DNA from: Phycisphaerae bacterium
Lineage (GTDB): Bacteria > Chloroflexota > Anaerolineae > 4572-78 > J111
Reading direction: 5' to 3'
DNA: 64,000 bases
Assembly: GCA_028285035.1 (NCBI GenBank)
Contig: JANQQF010000070.1
Span: forward strand, 124,001-188,000
In this document: one piece after another, positions 20,040 through 29,511 of the stretch
Layout of the letters: each line of letters starts with the position of its first letter
Position numbering within the stretch: the first letter of the stretch is position 1
Notes under the pieces: generated by a model
Database searches by the model: none
What the model was told of the DNA's origin: nothing
The model's input: the letters and a program-made list of their open reading frames with translations, nothing else
Made by a program: the position numbers and the translations under genes

Positions 20040-21518
20040 ATGAGTGAAGTAACTACAATTACAGGACGAGATTTACTAGAAATTGGTTGGCAACCTGGTC
20101 CACCAATGATGTTAGCCCTTGAGGCCGCTGAAGCATTATTGAGAGATAATCACCCTCGTGATGAGGTCCTAACCTCGCTGGAAAACACCTTAAAGGCACC
20201 CACTAATTTTCAAAATGATCCCATTTTGGGAGCTGTTGCTGGATATCTCATACGTTCGGAAGCACCAACCGACAAAATGCCGCCCATTCGGGCTGAGGCC
20301 GTTCCCTATAAAATTTGGGGGGAAGGCTTTGAACAAGGGACATTGAACCAGCTCAACAACGCGGTTCATCTACCCATTGCCGAAGCTGCAGCATTGATGC
20401 CCGATGGTCACCCCGGTTATGGCTTACCGATTGGGGGTGTATTAGCGACAAAAAATAGTGTGATCCCATATGGCGTAGGCATGGATATTGCCTGTCGCTT
20501 ACGATTGAGCATTTTCAATGAGTCTCCGGATTTGCTTAACGCACAACGAGATCGATTTCGTAAAGCCCTGACTTTCAACACCCGATTTGGGATTGGTCGA
20601 GCAGGCGAGTGGCAACAATATGATCAACGATATCACCCACTGCTCGATGACCCGCGTTGGCATGAAACACCTTTATTACGCAAGCTACACGCCAAAGCAG
20701 TGGCTCAACTGGGCACCTCGGGCACCTCAAATCACTTTGCGGAGTGGGCTAGTCTAACCGTCACCGAAGATATGCCCGAACTCGACATCAAAGCGGGTGA
20801 CATTCGTTTGTGTTTTATCACACACTCCGGCTCGCGGGGTATCGGGGCCAACATTGCTCAAAGTTATACTCGCATTGCGAAAGATCAACGGGCACATCTC
20901 CCGAAAAAATATCAGGAGCTGGCTTGGCTTGATTTAGATAGCGAGGCCGGGCAAGAGTATTGGTTGTCGATGCAGGTTGCTGGCGATTTTGCCTCGGCTT
21001 GTCACGAAACCATTCACGAGACGGTCCTGGATGCAGCAGGCCTGGAAGCTGTCAGCTACGTAGAAAATCATCACAACTTTGCTTGGGAAGAAGAGCACAA
21101 CGGGCAAAAGCTGGTTGTACACCGCAAGGGGGCTACCCCGGCTGGGAAAGATGTTTTGGGCGTCATCCCAGGCACGATGGCAGACAAAGGGTATATTGTG
21201 ATTGGTTTAGGGAATGAACAGTCGCTCAATTCCTCCAGCCACGGGGCTGGCCGACCGCGCTCACGAACCGCTAGTAAACAGATGATTACACGCCATCAAC
21301 GGGATGCATACTTAAACGAACGGGGGGTTGAGTTGCTTAATCCCGATGCGGGGGTGGATGAAGCCCCACAAGCCTACAAAGATCCAGCCGAGGTAATGGC
21401 CGCCCAAACTGATCTGGTTCGTCCGATTGCCACGTTTATGCCGATGATGGTGATGATGGCCAGTGATGACAAGTTTGGGAAGAAAAAACGGCGTAAAAAA
21501 CAGAAGAAACGACGATAA
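20040..21518 (+). CDS. rtcB: RtcB-family RNA ligase
   Basis: A 492-residue protein from ATG 20040, preceded by GAGGTG. The RtcB core is present: GVGMDIAC with metal ligands Asp and Cys (about 149 and 152), HSGSRGIG, ENHHNFAW and the guanylation-site motif SSSHGAGRPRSR. RtcB joins RNA 3'-phosphate or 2',3'-cyclic phosphate ends to 5'-OH ends with GTP and manganese. The first 90 residues are an extra domain (DLLEIGWQPGPPMMLALE) resembling the C-terminal helix motif of CCA-adding enzymes, and the protein ends in a very basic tail (KKKRRKKQKKRR), both consistent with RNA binding. It stands alone; no archease or rtcA/rtcR gene is nearby. Confidence 0.88.
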   Translation: MSEVTTITGRDLLEIGWQPGPPMMLALEAAEALLRDNHPRDEVLTSLENTLKAPTNFQNDPILGAVAGYLIRSEAPTDKMPPIRAEAVPYKIWGEGFEQGTLNQLNNAVHLPIAEAAALMPDGHPGYGLPIGGVLATKNSVIPYGVGMDIACRLRLSIFNESPDLLNAQRDRFRKALTFNTRFGIGRAGEWQQYDQRYHPLLDDPRWHETPLLRKLHAKAVAQLGTSGTSNHFAEWASLTVTEDMPELDIKAGDIRLCFITHSGSRGIGANIAQSYTRIAKDQRAHLPKKYQELAWLDLDSEAGQEYWLSMQVAGDFASACHETIHETVLDAAGLEAVSYVENHHNFAWEEEHNGQKLVVHRKGATPAGKDVLGVIPGTMADKGYIVIGLGNEQSLNSSSHGAGRPRSRTASKQMITRHQRDAYLNERGVELLNPDAGVDEAPQAYKDPAEVMAAQTDLVRPIATFMPMMVMMASDDKFGKKKRRKKQKKRR

Positions 21519-21525
21519 CGTCAAA

Positions 21526-21556
21526 AGTCCGGCTCAAAATGAGCCGGACTTTTTTA
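21526..21556 (+). terminator. Strong intrinsic terminator after rtcB
   Basis: An 11-bp perfect GC-rich stem (21526-21536 with 21540-21550) and 3-base loop, followed by a run of T. It also ends in A/T on the other side, so it can serve the small minus-strand ORF that ends at 21554. Confidence 0.92.
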
Positions 21557-21736
21557 TTTAGGCCATTCCTCGCCCCAAATTTTTTTACGAAGCCAGCGTA
21601 CAATCCACCACGGCGAAAATCGCCCAATATAAGCAACTGTCCGCCCATTTGATTGAATGTAAATTGGCTTCTTTTTGAGCTGGCTATCCACAAGCACATC
21701 CTTCAACCGAACATTTGTTTGGGTGTTTATTGACAT
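21554..21736 (-). CDS. Small orphan protein of 60 residues
   Basis: I do not recognise this protein. It is rich in Lys, Trp and Arg, with a central IYIQSNGRTVAYIGR beta-hairpin-like part and a cationic, Trp-rich C-terminus (WWIVRWLRKKIW). The ATG is preceded by TGAGG at 4 bases, and the frame ends exactly at a bidirectional terminator, which supports real expression. The first part resembles small ribbon-type DNA-binding or antitoxin-like proteins only weakly. No partner gene is adjacent. Confidence 0.5.
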   Translation of the reverse strand: MSINTQTNVRLKDVLVDSQLKKKPIYIQSNGRTVAYIGRFSPWWIVRWLRKKIWGEEWPK

Positions 21737-22040
21737 TATACCTCAACTTTTAAGTTTTAGTAACTGGCAAGTTACAATATTATTCATACCGTCTAAGACA
21801 CATAAGACTTACGCAGAATGTGTAAAAATGTTGGTTGAGCTTGTCGAAACCAGATACTTTACCCCACAAACATTGATGTCGACAGGCTCAATCAACGCTT
21901 TGCCTAAGTCCTGATACAGTATCTTCCAAGATTGATCCTTTTTGACAGAACATTAACTTCCCTCTAAAGTGGCTCGGTTGGATTCATAGAACTCATAGGG
22001 TTACTAACTCTAAAACTCTATAGCCTCAGAGGAGATAGCT
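21737..22040. other. Intergenic region with a MITE-like repeat and the leader of the permease gene
   Basis: A 304-base stretch. It contains the imperfect inverted-repeat element at 21802-21914, a degenerate TAGAGTT/CATAGAACT-type repeat at about 21984-22022, and a good ribosome binding site AGAGGAG (22028-22034). I see no gene. Confidence 0.6.
21802..21914. mobile_element. MITE-like imperfect inverted-repeat element
   Basis: Outer ends GACTTACGCA (left) and the complement of TGCCTAAGTC (right) match at 9 of 10 positions. Inner arms TTGAGCTTGTCGA (from 21835) and TCGACAGGCTCAA (from 21879) are complementary except one base. No coding frame lies inside. GACTTACGCA-type ends occur in non-autonomous transposable elements of several bacteria; no intact transposase is in this window. 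Confidence 0.45.
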
Positions 22041-23216
22041 ATCACAACAGAAGTACAATATACTGTTCGCTGGCAACAAAGAGCAGGCATTTGGATTGGC
22101 ATTGGCCTCAACCCAGCCAGTATTACTCTGGGCGGCGGATTAGCCGCTCGTTTACCGCTGCAATACTTATTATGGCTGATGCCCTTAGGGGCTTTGGTCT
22201 TAACTATCCTGGTCATAACTGTAGCCACCATTGGTCGTAGACAACGCCAGCCCTTGGCCCAACTGTCTGGGACAACCTTTGGCTTAGGCTTGGGGGCCTT
22301 ACTCATCAATTTAATCATGGGCGTCGGAATGATGGGTTGGGGTGGTTTTCAGTTTGGCTTAACTGGAGTCAGTCTCGCTAATTTGTTAAATTGGTATCTA
22401 TGGGTTGGGGTCTTAATTATGGGGCTGACAGTGCTGGGGTTGAGCCAACTCCACATCAATCGTTGGAACGCAATGATATGGATTACAACTACTTCGTCGC
22501 TCGCTTTGGCTGTTGTGGCCTTAATTGTAGTGACCCGTTGGGAGACCGAAATCACGCCGACCACTGCCCCATTCAGTTTGAGTGCAGCCTTTTGGGTGAT
22601 TGGTAGCGTGGTGGCCTATGGAGGATTGTTCAATTTACGGGTACCCGACTTTGCCTGGGACGTCCAAAGTAATCGGGATATCCTCATTGATGGTTTTCTT
22701 CTCTTTATCACTCTGATTGTATCGCTTTTCATTGGCATGTTGCTTTTCCGAACCACGGGTGATTGGAATTTAGCGGAAATTTTTGCAGACACCTCACTCG
22801 CTTGGCTTGGGCATCTTTTTCTCATCCTTTCGCTCATCTCACCCACCTTAGGGTCAATGTACTCTGGGGGGTTGGCTTGGAAACAAGTTCTTCGTATCTC
22901 CCATCAACAAGGGACAGCCCTTTGTATCAGTGTCGGTGTTCTCTTAGGGGTTACCCGTTTTGATCGGCAGCTTTTGCCGTTTTTAGACTGGATTGGGGCG
23001 GTCGCCCCACCTGCCAGTGCCATTATCATTGCTGTTGCACTTATAAAACGAGTGGTTCCAACCCGTTTCGCCCTCATCGCTTGGGGTGTTGGCTCCATTG
23101 TGGGGCTATTTTTCAAGATAAATGGTGAAATCATCTATTTACTCATTGGTGCCGGAACGAGTTTGGTCATTCTGGGTATTCAATTGATCATATCCAAAGA
23201 TACCCCGTCTAAATAG
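22041..23216 (+). CDS. NCS1-type nucleobase/cytosine permease-like transporter, probable ATC start
   Basis: A polytopic membrane protein with about eleven segments. The first ATG (22179) would cut off the conserved N-terminus, because the upstream codons in frame (TVRWQQRAGIWIGIGLN, then a Gly-rich stretch) look like the first NCS1 helix. The only well-placed start upstream is ATC at 22041, 6 bases after AGAGGAG; there is no ATG, GTG or TTG in frame before the stop at 22011. This gives 391 residues, near the length of CodB-type permeases. It would move a nucleobase or similar compound with H+ or Na+. It has no catabolic partner gene nearby; the sensor kinase follows. Confidence 0.65.
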   Translation: MTTEVQYTVRWQQRAGIWIGIGLNPASITLGGGLAARLPLQYLLWLMPLGALVLTILVITVATIGRRQRQPLAQLSGTTFGLGLGALLINLIMGVGMMGWGGFQFGLTGVSLANLLNWYLWVGVLIMGLTVLGLSQLHINRWNAMIWITTTSSLALAVVALIVVTRWETEITPTTAPFSLSAAFWVIGSVVAYGGLFNLRVPDFAWDVQSNRDILIDGFLLFITLIVSLFIGMLLFRTTGDWNLAEIFADTSLAWLGHLFLILSLISPTLGSMYSGGLAWKQVLRISHQQGTALCISVGVLLGVTRFDRQLLPFLDWIGAVAPPASAIIIAVALIKRVVPTRFALIAWGVGSIVGLFFKINGEIIYLLIGAGTSLVILGIQLIISKDTPSK

Positions 23217-23227
23217 GCTTGTAGTTT

Positions 23228-23255
23228 TTGCGGCAATCAGGCACAATCATAAATA
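23228..23255 (+). promoter_or_regulatory. Weak candidate promoter for the signalling operon
   Basis: TTGCGG and TAAATA are separated by 16 bases, about 37 bases before the kinase start. Confidence 0.3.
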
Positions 23256-23291
23256 CAAAATTCTTTTAGATACCCCAAAGGTTTGGCAAGG

Positions 23292-26222
23292 ATGCCCGAC
23301 AACATAGATCAACTCGAAAACGATTTAATCGTCACAACTAACCCAAAAGAACGAATTGAACTCCTTAATCAATTAGCCGAAAGATTACGTACCAGCGATA
23401 TTCAACGTGGCATCAATCTCGCCAAAGAGGCTTATCAGTTATCCAAAAGCGATCAATTCGAACCATCCCCCTATCAAAAGGGGTTAGCGGATAGTCAGGT
23501 TAATCTCGGTCGCCTTTATCACGAACTAGCCGACTATAACACCGCTTTAGACCACACCGTTGAAGCCCTCAACCTCTATCAACAACTCAATGATAACCAA
23601 GGTCAATGCAAGGCTTATAATATTTTTGGCCTGATTAATTTGAGGCTCGGGGATTACTCCGAAGCACTTCACAATCATCTTGAGGGATTAAAACTTGCTG
23701 AGATGGCTGATGACACATCCTTAAAGGCTAAACAGTTATTGTGTTTAGGATTAGTCTATTGGTATTCGGGCAGTTATCAGCAGGCCTTGGCCCATTATGA
23801 AAAAAGCCTCCCCCTTTATCAAGATATTAGCGATTTAACAGGTGAAGCCGCAATCTTAAATAATTGCTGTGGCGTGCATTGCCAATTAGGGAATTATGAT
23901 CTTGCCATCAGTTATGGGATGCAGGGAGTCACCCTCTGTAGACAGATTGAAGATGAATATCACGAGGCCTTAACTCAGGATAGTTTAGGCGAGACCTATT
24001 TAGTCTGGGGGAAGTATGAACAAGCGATCGAACATTTTTATATTGGTTTAGACATTGCCCGAAAAATGGGGCTTCCATTTACAGAAATGATAATCAGCCG
24101 CAATTTAGGCAAGACGTATTTCCATCAAGCCAACTATGATCTGGCCCTCAACTATCTGAATCAAGCCGTTAATTTGGCTGAAGCCTTCAACACCAAACAA
24201 GAGTTGTTTCAGTGCTATCAGACTCTTGCTAGTCTATATGAAGCTAAAGGTCAGTTTGAGCAGGCGTTAATCTTTCACAAGAAATTCCACGATACAAAAG
24301 AGCAAGTCTTTAACGAAAATGCAGATCTGCGTCTCAAAAACCTGGAAGTACGATATCGTACCGAAGCAAAGGCCCAGGAAGTTGAAATCGAAAGATTAAA
24401 GACAGCCACCCTGGAACAGGAACTTGAGGAGCGTAAACGGGCTGAATTATTATTACAACAAATGCAAGAAGAACTCGAGAAACAGGTCCAGCATCGTACA
24501 ACAAAATTATCTGAGACAAATTCCTTACTTGAAACGCATATTGCCGAACGTAAGCGCATTGAAATGGCATTACGTGAAAGCGAAATGCGTTATCGATTGA
24601 TTTTCGAGCAAGGCCCCCTGGCAGTTACATTAATCGACCTTGATCTAAAATATATCAAAGTCAATCAAAGAATGTGTGATATCATTGGATATGAAAAGGC
24701 AGAACTTTATCAATTAACTTTTACCAGTATTACCCATCCAGAGGATCGCGATCTTGATTTTGGATTGGCCCAACAACTCATTGAGAATAAAATTTCCCAT
24801 TATCAAATTGAAAAACGATTTATCCATAAAAGTGGTCGCTGTATTTGGGGACGATTGACAGCAACGTTTATTCGTGACCACGAAAAAAATCCATTGTATG
24901 GGCTAGGGCTTATTGAAGACATTACGGAACAAAAACAAGCTGAGGGTGTGTTACGACAATACTCTGAGCGTTTGGAGATTTTACGTGACATTGATAATGC
25001 TATTCTGACAGCACAATCTCCCAAGGAAATCGCGCAGGCTGTGGTTCAACATATTTGCAAATTGATGCCTTGTGATCGGGTAAGCGTTGTAATTTTTAAT
25101 GATGACACCCAAGAGGGTGAGGTGTTGGCAGTTCATGAGAAAATCCAAACCAATTTGGGGGTCGGTCAACACATCCCCATTGACCGATTTGGTATTACTA
25201 ATACTTTAAAGATGGGTCAGTCTCATGTCGTCAATGATTTCACATCGTTATCGCAACCATCTCCAATAATCCAGACTCTACAAAAAGTCGGCCTTCTCGC
25301 TTATATCAGTACGCCACTTATGGTTCAAGACCAATTAATTGGTATGATCAGTGTAGGGTCCACCCAGCCGAATGTCTTTACCTCTGATCATATTGAAAGC
25401 ACCTGTCTTGTTGCGGCTCCTTTAGCCATCGCCATGCAACAGGCAAGATTATATGAGCAAGTACAAACCCAAGCTCAAGAATTAGAAAGGCGAGTGGCGG
25501 AACGAACCGCCCAGCTTGAAGCCGCCCAGCAAGAGCTTATCCAGCAAGAGCGTTTAGCCACGCTAGGTCAGTTAACCGCGACAGTCAGCCACGAGTTGCG
25601 AAATCCGCTGGCCACACTACGAACCTCACTCTATTCGATTGACTCGAAGGTACGTGACAAAGGGCTAGGTGTTGAACGGGCTTTGGATCGCCTCGATCGT
25701 AACATCACCCGCTGTGACAACATTATTGGTGAGTTACTGGATTACACTCGAATGCCACGCATCAAGTTAGCCTATACTGATCTTGACGCCTGGCTTATTG
25801 ACCTTAGCCAGAATCATCCAATTCCCCCCGAAATCAGCCTTAATCTTGATTTACAATCTCAGGCAAAGGTTGCCTTGGACCCAGATCGATTTCAACGGGT
25901 TATGATCAATTTGATGGACAATGCCATTCAGGCGATGTTATCGTTGAATGAAAACATCAGGCAGCTGACCCTGACCATCCAATCAACTATTGAGCAGGGG
26001 CAAGCAAAAATTCGAGTTATCGATACGGGGAGTGGTATCCCTACCGAAGTATTGCCACAAATTTTCGAACCCCTTTTTAGCACAAAAGGGTTTGGGGTTG
26101 GGTTAGGTCTGACAGTGGTCAAAGAAATTGTTGAGCAGCATCAGGGCGACATTAAAATCACCAGTGAGCCAGGCCAAGGTACAGAAGTCACGCTATGGCT
26201 AACGTTAGCGAATGAGGAATAG
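23292..26222 (+). CDS. Multidomain sensor histidine kinase (TPR-PAS-GAF-HisKA-HATPase)
   Basis: About 976 residues. Residues 10-340 are eight or so tetratricopeptide repeats, followed by coiled coil (345-425), a PAS domain (430-545), a GAF domain (555-710), another coiled coil, then HisKA with phospho-acceptor His767 in SHELRNP and an HATPase domain (N box MINLMDNAIQ, G boxes DTGSGIP and GVGLGL). There are no membrane segments, so this is a cytosolic sensor. ATG 23292 is preferred; a TTG at 23283 is possible. It abuts the double-receiver gene (1-base gap) and is likely its phosphodonor. Confidence 0.9.
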   Translation: MPDNIDQLENDLIVTTNPKERIELLNQLAERLRTSDIQRGINLAKEAYQLSKSDQFEPSPYQKGLADSQVNLGRLYHELADYNTALDHTVEALNLYQQLNDNQGQCKAYNIFGLINLRLGDYSEALHNHLEGLKLAEMADDTSLKAKQLLCLGLVYWYSGSYQQALAHYEKSLPLYQDISDLTGEAAILNNCCGVHCQLGNYDLAISYGMQGVTLCRQIEDEYHEALTQDSLGETYLVWGKYEQAIEHFYIGLDIARKMGLPFTEMIISRNLGKTYFHQANYDLALNYLNQAVNLAEAFNTKQELFQCYQTLASLYEAKGQFEQALIFHKKFHDTKEQVFNENADLRLKNLEVRYRTEAKAQEVEIERLKTATLEQELEERKRAELLLQQMQEELEKQVQHRTTKLSETNSLLETHIAERKRIEMALRESEMRYRLIFEQGPLAVTLIDLDLKYIKVNQRMCDIIGYEKAELYQLTFTSITHPEDRDLDFGLAQQLIENKISHYQIEKRFIHKSGRCIWGRLTATFIRDHEKNPLYGLGLIEDITEQKQAEGVLRQYSERLEILRDIDNAILTAQSPKEIAQAVVQHICKLMPCDRVSVVIFNDDTQEGEVLAVHEKIQTNLGVGQHIPIDRFGITNTLKMGQSHVVNDFTSLSQPSPIIQTLQKVGLLAYISTPLMVQDQLIGMISVGSTQPNVFTSDHIESTCLVAAPLAIAMQQARLYEQVQTQAQELERRVAERTAQLEAAQQELIQQERLATLGQLTATVSHELRNPLATLRTSLYSIDSKVRDKGLGVERALDRLDRNITRCDNIIGELLDYTRMPRIKLAYTDLDAWLIDLSQNHPIPPEISLNLDLQSQAKVALDPDRFQRVMINLMDNAIQAMLSLNENIRQLTLTIQSTIEQGQAKIRVIDTGSGIPTEVLPQIFEPLFSTKGFGVGLGLTVVKEIVEQHQGDIKITSEPGQGTEVTLWLTLANEE

Positions 26223-26223
26223 T

Positions 26224-26955
26224 ATGGCACCATTGAATATCTTCATTGTAGATGATAATCAGGATTTGGCAGAAAGTTTGGCCGATATTTTGGAGGCAAA
26301 AGGGCATTCGGTGGATATTGCTTTTGACGGAGAAAGCGCAGTCAAAAAATTTCAGGAGAAATTTTTTGATCTCACCTTTATGGATGTTAGGCTGCCGGGG
26401 ATGAACGGGGTAGAAAGTTTTCTCGAAATCCGTAAGCTCCATCCTCAGGCCAATGTCGTTATGATGACTGGTTACAGTGTCGAACAATTACTTGACCAAG
26501 CAATGAATAACGGCGCACTCGCCATTCTGCACAAACCCATTGACATTCCTTATATCCTTTCGCTTTTAGAAGAAATTCCATCTGAGGGAATTATTGTTGT
26601 GGCTGATGATGATCCTGAATTTGCCAGCCTGCTACGAGAGTTGTTATCGAATGAAGGATACGCGGTTCTTTTGGCACACAATGGACCAGACGTTGTCAAT
26701 CAAGTCCTTGCGAACAAAGTAAATGTGCTAATTCTTGATTTACGATTACCCATTTTAAGTGGTCTGGAAGTCTATCTGGATTTAAAGGCTCGGGATAAAA
26801 TTGTACCAACCATCATTGTCACTGGATACGCCATCGAAGAGGCAAACAGTATTGAACAGCTCAATTCCTTATCTGTCGCGGGCTGTTTAATCAAACCTTT
26901 TGATCTAGCAGAGTTACTCCAAGCCATAAAACAGCTCACCCCACCGACAAATTAG
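26224..26955 (+). CDS. Double-receiver response regulator without output domain
   Basis: A 243-residue protein made of two receiver domains. The first has the acidic pair in IVDDN, phospho-Asp in FMDVRLPG and Lys in LHKPID. The second has VADDDPEF, Asp in ILDLRLPI and Lys in IKPFD. I choose ATG 26224 with GAGG 6 bases upstream, inside the end of the kinase gene; the ATG at 26212 lacks spacing. No DNA-binding or enzymatic domain follows, so it acts as a phosphate shuttle or through protein contacts between the two flanking kinases. Confidence 0.88.
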   Translation: MAPLNIFIVDDNQDLAESLADILEAKGHSVDIAFDGESAVKKFQEKFFDLTFMDVRLPGMNGVESFLEIRKLHPQANVVMMTGYSVEQLLDQAMNNGALAILHKPIDIPYILSLLEEIPSEGIIVVADDDPEFASLLRELLSNEGYAVLLAHNGPDVVNQVLANKVNVLILDLRLPILSGLEVYLDLKARDKIVPTIIVTGYAIEEANSIEQLNSLSVAGCLIKPFDLAELLQAIKQLTPPTN

Positions 26956-26991
26956 TAGCTTACCTCAATCTGTCAAAAGGAGTTTCTGCCA

Positions 26992-28539
26992 ATGTCACCA
27001 AATTGGCGAATTTTAATTGTAGATGATGATGTTGACTTCTGTGCCTCGCTTCAAGACATCCTAGAGTCAGCTTGCTATCAAATCGGCGTTGCACATACCA
27101 TCCAACAAGCCACTCAAATTACCCTTGAGTTTGAGCCACATGTCATTCTGATTGACATAAAGCTTGGGCAAGAAAATGGTCTTGATTTATTAACCAAACT
27201 CCCCAGTAATCAATCAGTCCTCTATGTCATTATGACCGCATATGCTGATCTTGATCTAACGATTCAGGCGCTAAAGATGGGGGTGTATGATTTCTTAAGC
27301 AAACCATTGTACCCTCAAGAGCTACTGGCAACCTTGGATCGTTGTTTTGAAAAAATCCGCTTGGTTCAAGAGAATGAACGAGCCTTAGCCGCATTGAAAG
27401 AAAATGAGGCACAACTGCGGCAGGCCCAAAAGATGGAGGCGGTCGGCCGTCTAGCTGGGGGAGTCGCCCACGATTTCAACAACATTTTAACGGTCATTCT
27501 AGGCAATTGTCACCTGATGTTAAATGAGATTGGCGATACCCATCCGCTTCGTGATGATTTAGAACAAATTCTAAAGTCAGTCAATCGCGGCTCTTCTCTG
27601 ATTCGGCAACTTTTGGCTTTCAGTCGTCAACAAGTGCTTCAAGCCCACGTCCTCAACCTCAATGAGATTATTGAGAATTCTGAGAAATTACTACGGCGTC
27701 TCATTGGGGAAAACATCCAATTCACCGTTGATCTTGATGATAATCTGTCTTGGGTCAAAGTTGATCCGGGTCAAGTTGAGCAGGTCATCATGAATCTTGT
27801 CATTAACGCTCGGGATGCAATGCCAAAAGGGGGTTCGCTAACCATTGAAACCCAAAATGTTTATTTCAAAGAAGCTTTAGATAATCAAAAGGCTGGGATC
27901 TACGCCTCAATGGTTGTACGAGATAATGGTAGTGGGATGGATGAAAAAACGCAGTCGCGAATTTTTGATCCATTCTTCACAACCAAAGAAACAGGCGAAG
28001 GAACCGGTCTAGGCTTAGCAACCGTCCACGGCATCGTCACCCAAAGCAGTGGGCACATTGAGGTTGAAAGTGAACCAGGGCAGGGATCTTGCTTCAAAAT
28101 ATACTTCCCGGCCGTAGCCGAGAAAAGCCCAGCCGTCATTATGAAAAATGAGAATGTCGCCTATCAAACAGGGTCGGGCACAGTCCTACTTGTAGAAGAT
28201 GATGATGCCTTAAGGCGGCTAGTTGATCGCGTGTTAACCAAGAATGGATATCATATACTGAGTACCCCTGATCCGAATGAAGCGCTACACCTCTCACATA
28301 ATCACCACAGTCCAATCGACTTGCTGCTTACGGATGTGGTGATGCCTACAATGAGTGGCCGGGAGTTAGCTGAGCACCTTCTGCCCATTTTCCCCCAACT
28401 CAAAGTCATTTACATGTCGGGTCACACCCGCGATCAACTTGATGTTAGTGAGCTTGAAGAAGCAGATGCCCCCTTCCTCCGCAAACCATTCGCTCCTGAG
28501 GTATTAATCCGAAAGATTCACGAAACCTTAGACAAATAG
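26992..28539 (+). CDS. Hybrid histidine kinase (receiver-HisKA-HATPase-receiver)
   Basis: A 515-residue soluble protein. An N-terminal receiver (residues 5-120, phospho-Asp in LIDIKLG) is followed by a short coiled coil, HisKA with His160 in [11 protein letters not shown], an HATPase domain ([28 protein letters not shown]) and a C-terminal receiver (390-510, Asp in LLTDVVMP). AAAAGGAG stands 9 bases before the ATG. The HDFNN-type H box is common in NtrB-like and hybrid kinases. It is the third gene of the signalling run and, like the others, has no output domain. Confidence 0.9.
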   Translation: MSPNWRILIVDDDVDFCASLQDILESACYQIGVAHTIQQATQITLEFEPHVILIDIKLGQENGLDLLTKLPSNQSVLYVIMTAYADLDLTIQALKMGVYDFLSKPLYPQELLATLDRCFEKIRLVQENERALAALKENEAQLRQAQKMEAVGRLAGGVAHDFNNILTVILGNCHLMLNEIGDTHPLRDDLEQILKSVNRGSSLIRQLLAFSRQQVLQAHVLNLNEIIENSEKLLRRLIGENIQFTVDLDDNLSWVKVDPGQVEQVIMNLVINARDAMPKGGSLTIETQNVYFKEALDNQKAGIYASMVVRDNGSGMDEKTQSRIFDPFFTTKETGEGTGLGLATVHGIVTQSSGHIEVESEPGQGSCFKIYFPAVAEKSPAVIMKNENVAYQTGSGTVLLVEDDDALRRLVDRVLTKNGYHILSTPDPNEALHLSHNHHSPIDLLLTDVVMPTMSGRELAEHLLPIFPQLKVIYMSGHTRDQLDVSELEEADAPFLRKPFAPEVLIRKIHETLDK

Positions 28540-28647
28540 AAAAGCGTTAAGCGCAACTATCGCAACGGTCAATGCCCCAGTCAAATCCCACAGATATAAT
28601 TTCAAAAATATGTTACCTTTAAATCAAAGATATACAAGAGGTTTCTA

Positions 28648-29385
28648 ATGACTATTCCCACATACAACGGAGATGTTCCCTATCTCACGACAGATCAAAT
28701 GATTGAGGTGGATCGGGCGATGATTGAGGATTACAAAATCGAACTGATGCAAATGATGGAAAACGCAGGCCGAAACTTGGCCCACTTAGCACGAGACCGA
28801 TTTTTTGAGGGCAATCCTTCTGGGAAAAATGTGGTTGTCCTTGCTGGTACAGGGGGTAATGGCGGGGGAGCCTTGGTTTGCGCCCGTCGACTCCACAATT
28901 ACGGCGCAAACGTCCAGGTGTTCATCACCAAGCCCGATGAAGCATTCACGGCCATTCCAGCCCATCAGCTCGATATTCTGCGGCGGATGAAAGTTTCTGT
29001 CGCTGACATTGGCACCTTGCCTCAATCAAAGCCCGATCTGATTATCGATGGCCTCATCGGCTACAGTCTCAAGGGCACACCACGTGGCACAGCCCGCACC
29101 CTTATTCAGTGGGCTAACAATCAAACGGCACCAATCCTGGCCCTAGATGCCCCCTCTGGCATTGATACGACCAGCGGCACCGTATTTGAACCCGCCATCA
29201 AAGCCACGGCGACAATGACCCTCGCCCTCCCTAAAGCTGGTCTACGAGCACCCGGTGTTGAGGCCCACGTCGGCGAACTGTATCTTGCCGACATCAGTGT
29301 TCCACCAGAGCTGTATGCAGAACCAGCCTTAAACTTGCAAGTCGATCCTGTATTTGCAGAGAATGATATAATTCGTTTAGTCTAG
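28648..29385 (+). CDS. nnrE: NAD(P)H-hydrate epimerase (YjeF N-terminal domain)
   Basis: A 245-residue protein with the YjeF_N fold. It interconverts R and S forms of hydrated NAD(P)H so that the dehydratase can repair them. Visible motifs are the N-terminal helix MMENAGRNLAHL, the glycine-rich VLAGTGGNGGGALVCAR and the active-site region DGLIGYSLKGTPRG with ALDAPSGID. The C-terminal dehydratase domain found in bifunctional proteins is missing, and the dehydratase is not nearby. GAGG lies 6 bases before the ATG, and a TATAAT is at 28595-28600. Confidence 0.85.
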   Translation: MTIPTYNGDVPYLTTDQMIEVDRAMIEDYKIELMQMMENAGRNLAHLARDRFFEGNPSGKNVVVLAGTGGNGGGALVCARRLHNYGANVQVFITKPDEAFTAIPAHQLDILRRMKVSVADIGTLPQSKPDLIIDGLIGYSLKGTPRGTARTLIQWANNQTAPILALDAPSGIDTTSGTVFEPAIKATATMTLALPKAGLRAPGVEAHVGELYLADISVPPELYAEPALNLQVDPVFAENDIIRLV

Positions 29386-29511
29386 TTGCATATTCACGAT
29401 ACAATTGCCCAAAAAATCAACCTCATTTTGTATCTTCCCCCAACTTGATTATTATCCCTCTCGTGTTGAATTTTCAACCGCGCAAAATCCACATTGGACG
29501 TACAATCCGAG

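Noticed and set aside
22179..23216. Start of the permease at the first ATG
   Set aside because: It would remove the conserved first helix; the upstream frame reads as real transporter sequence behind a strong ribosome binding site.
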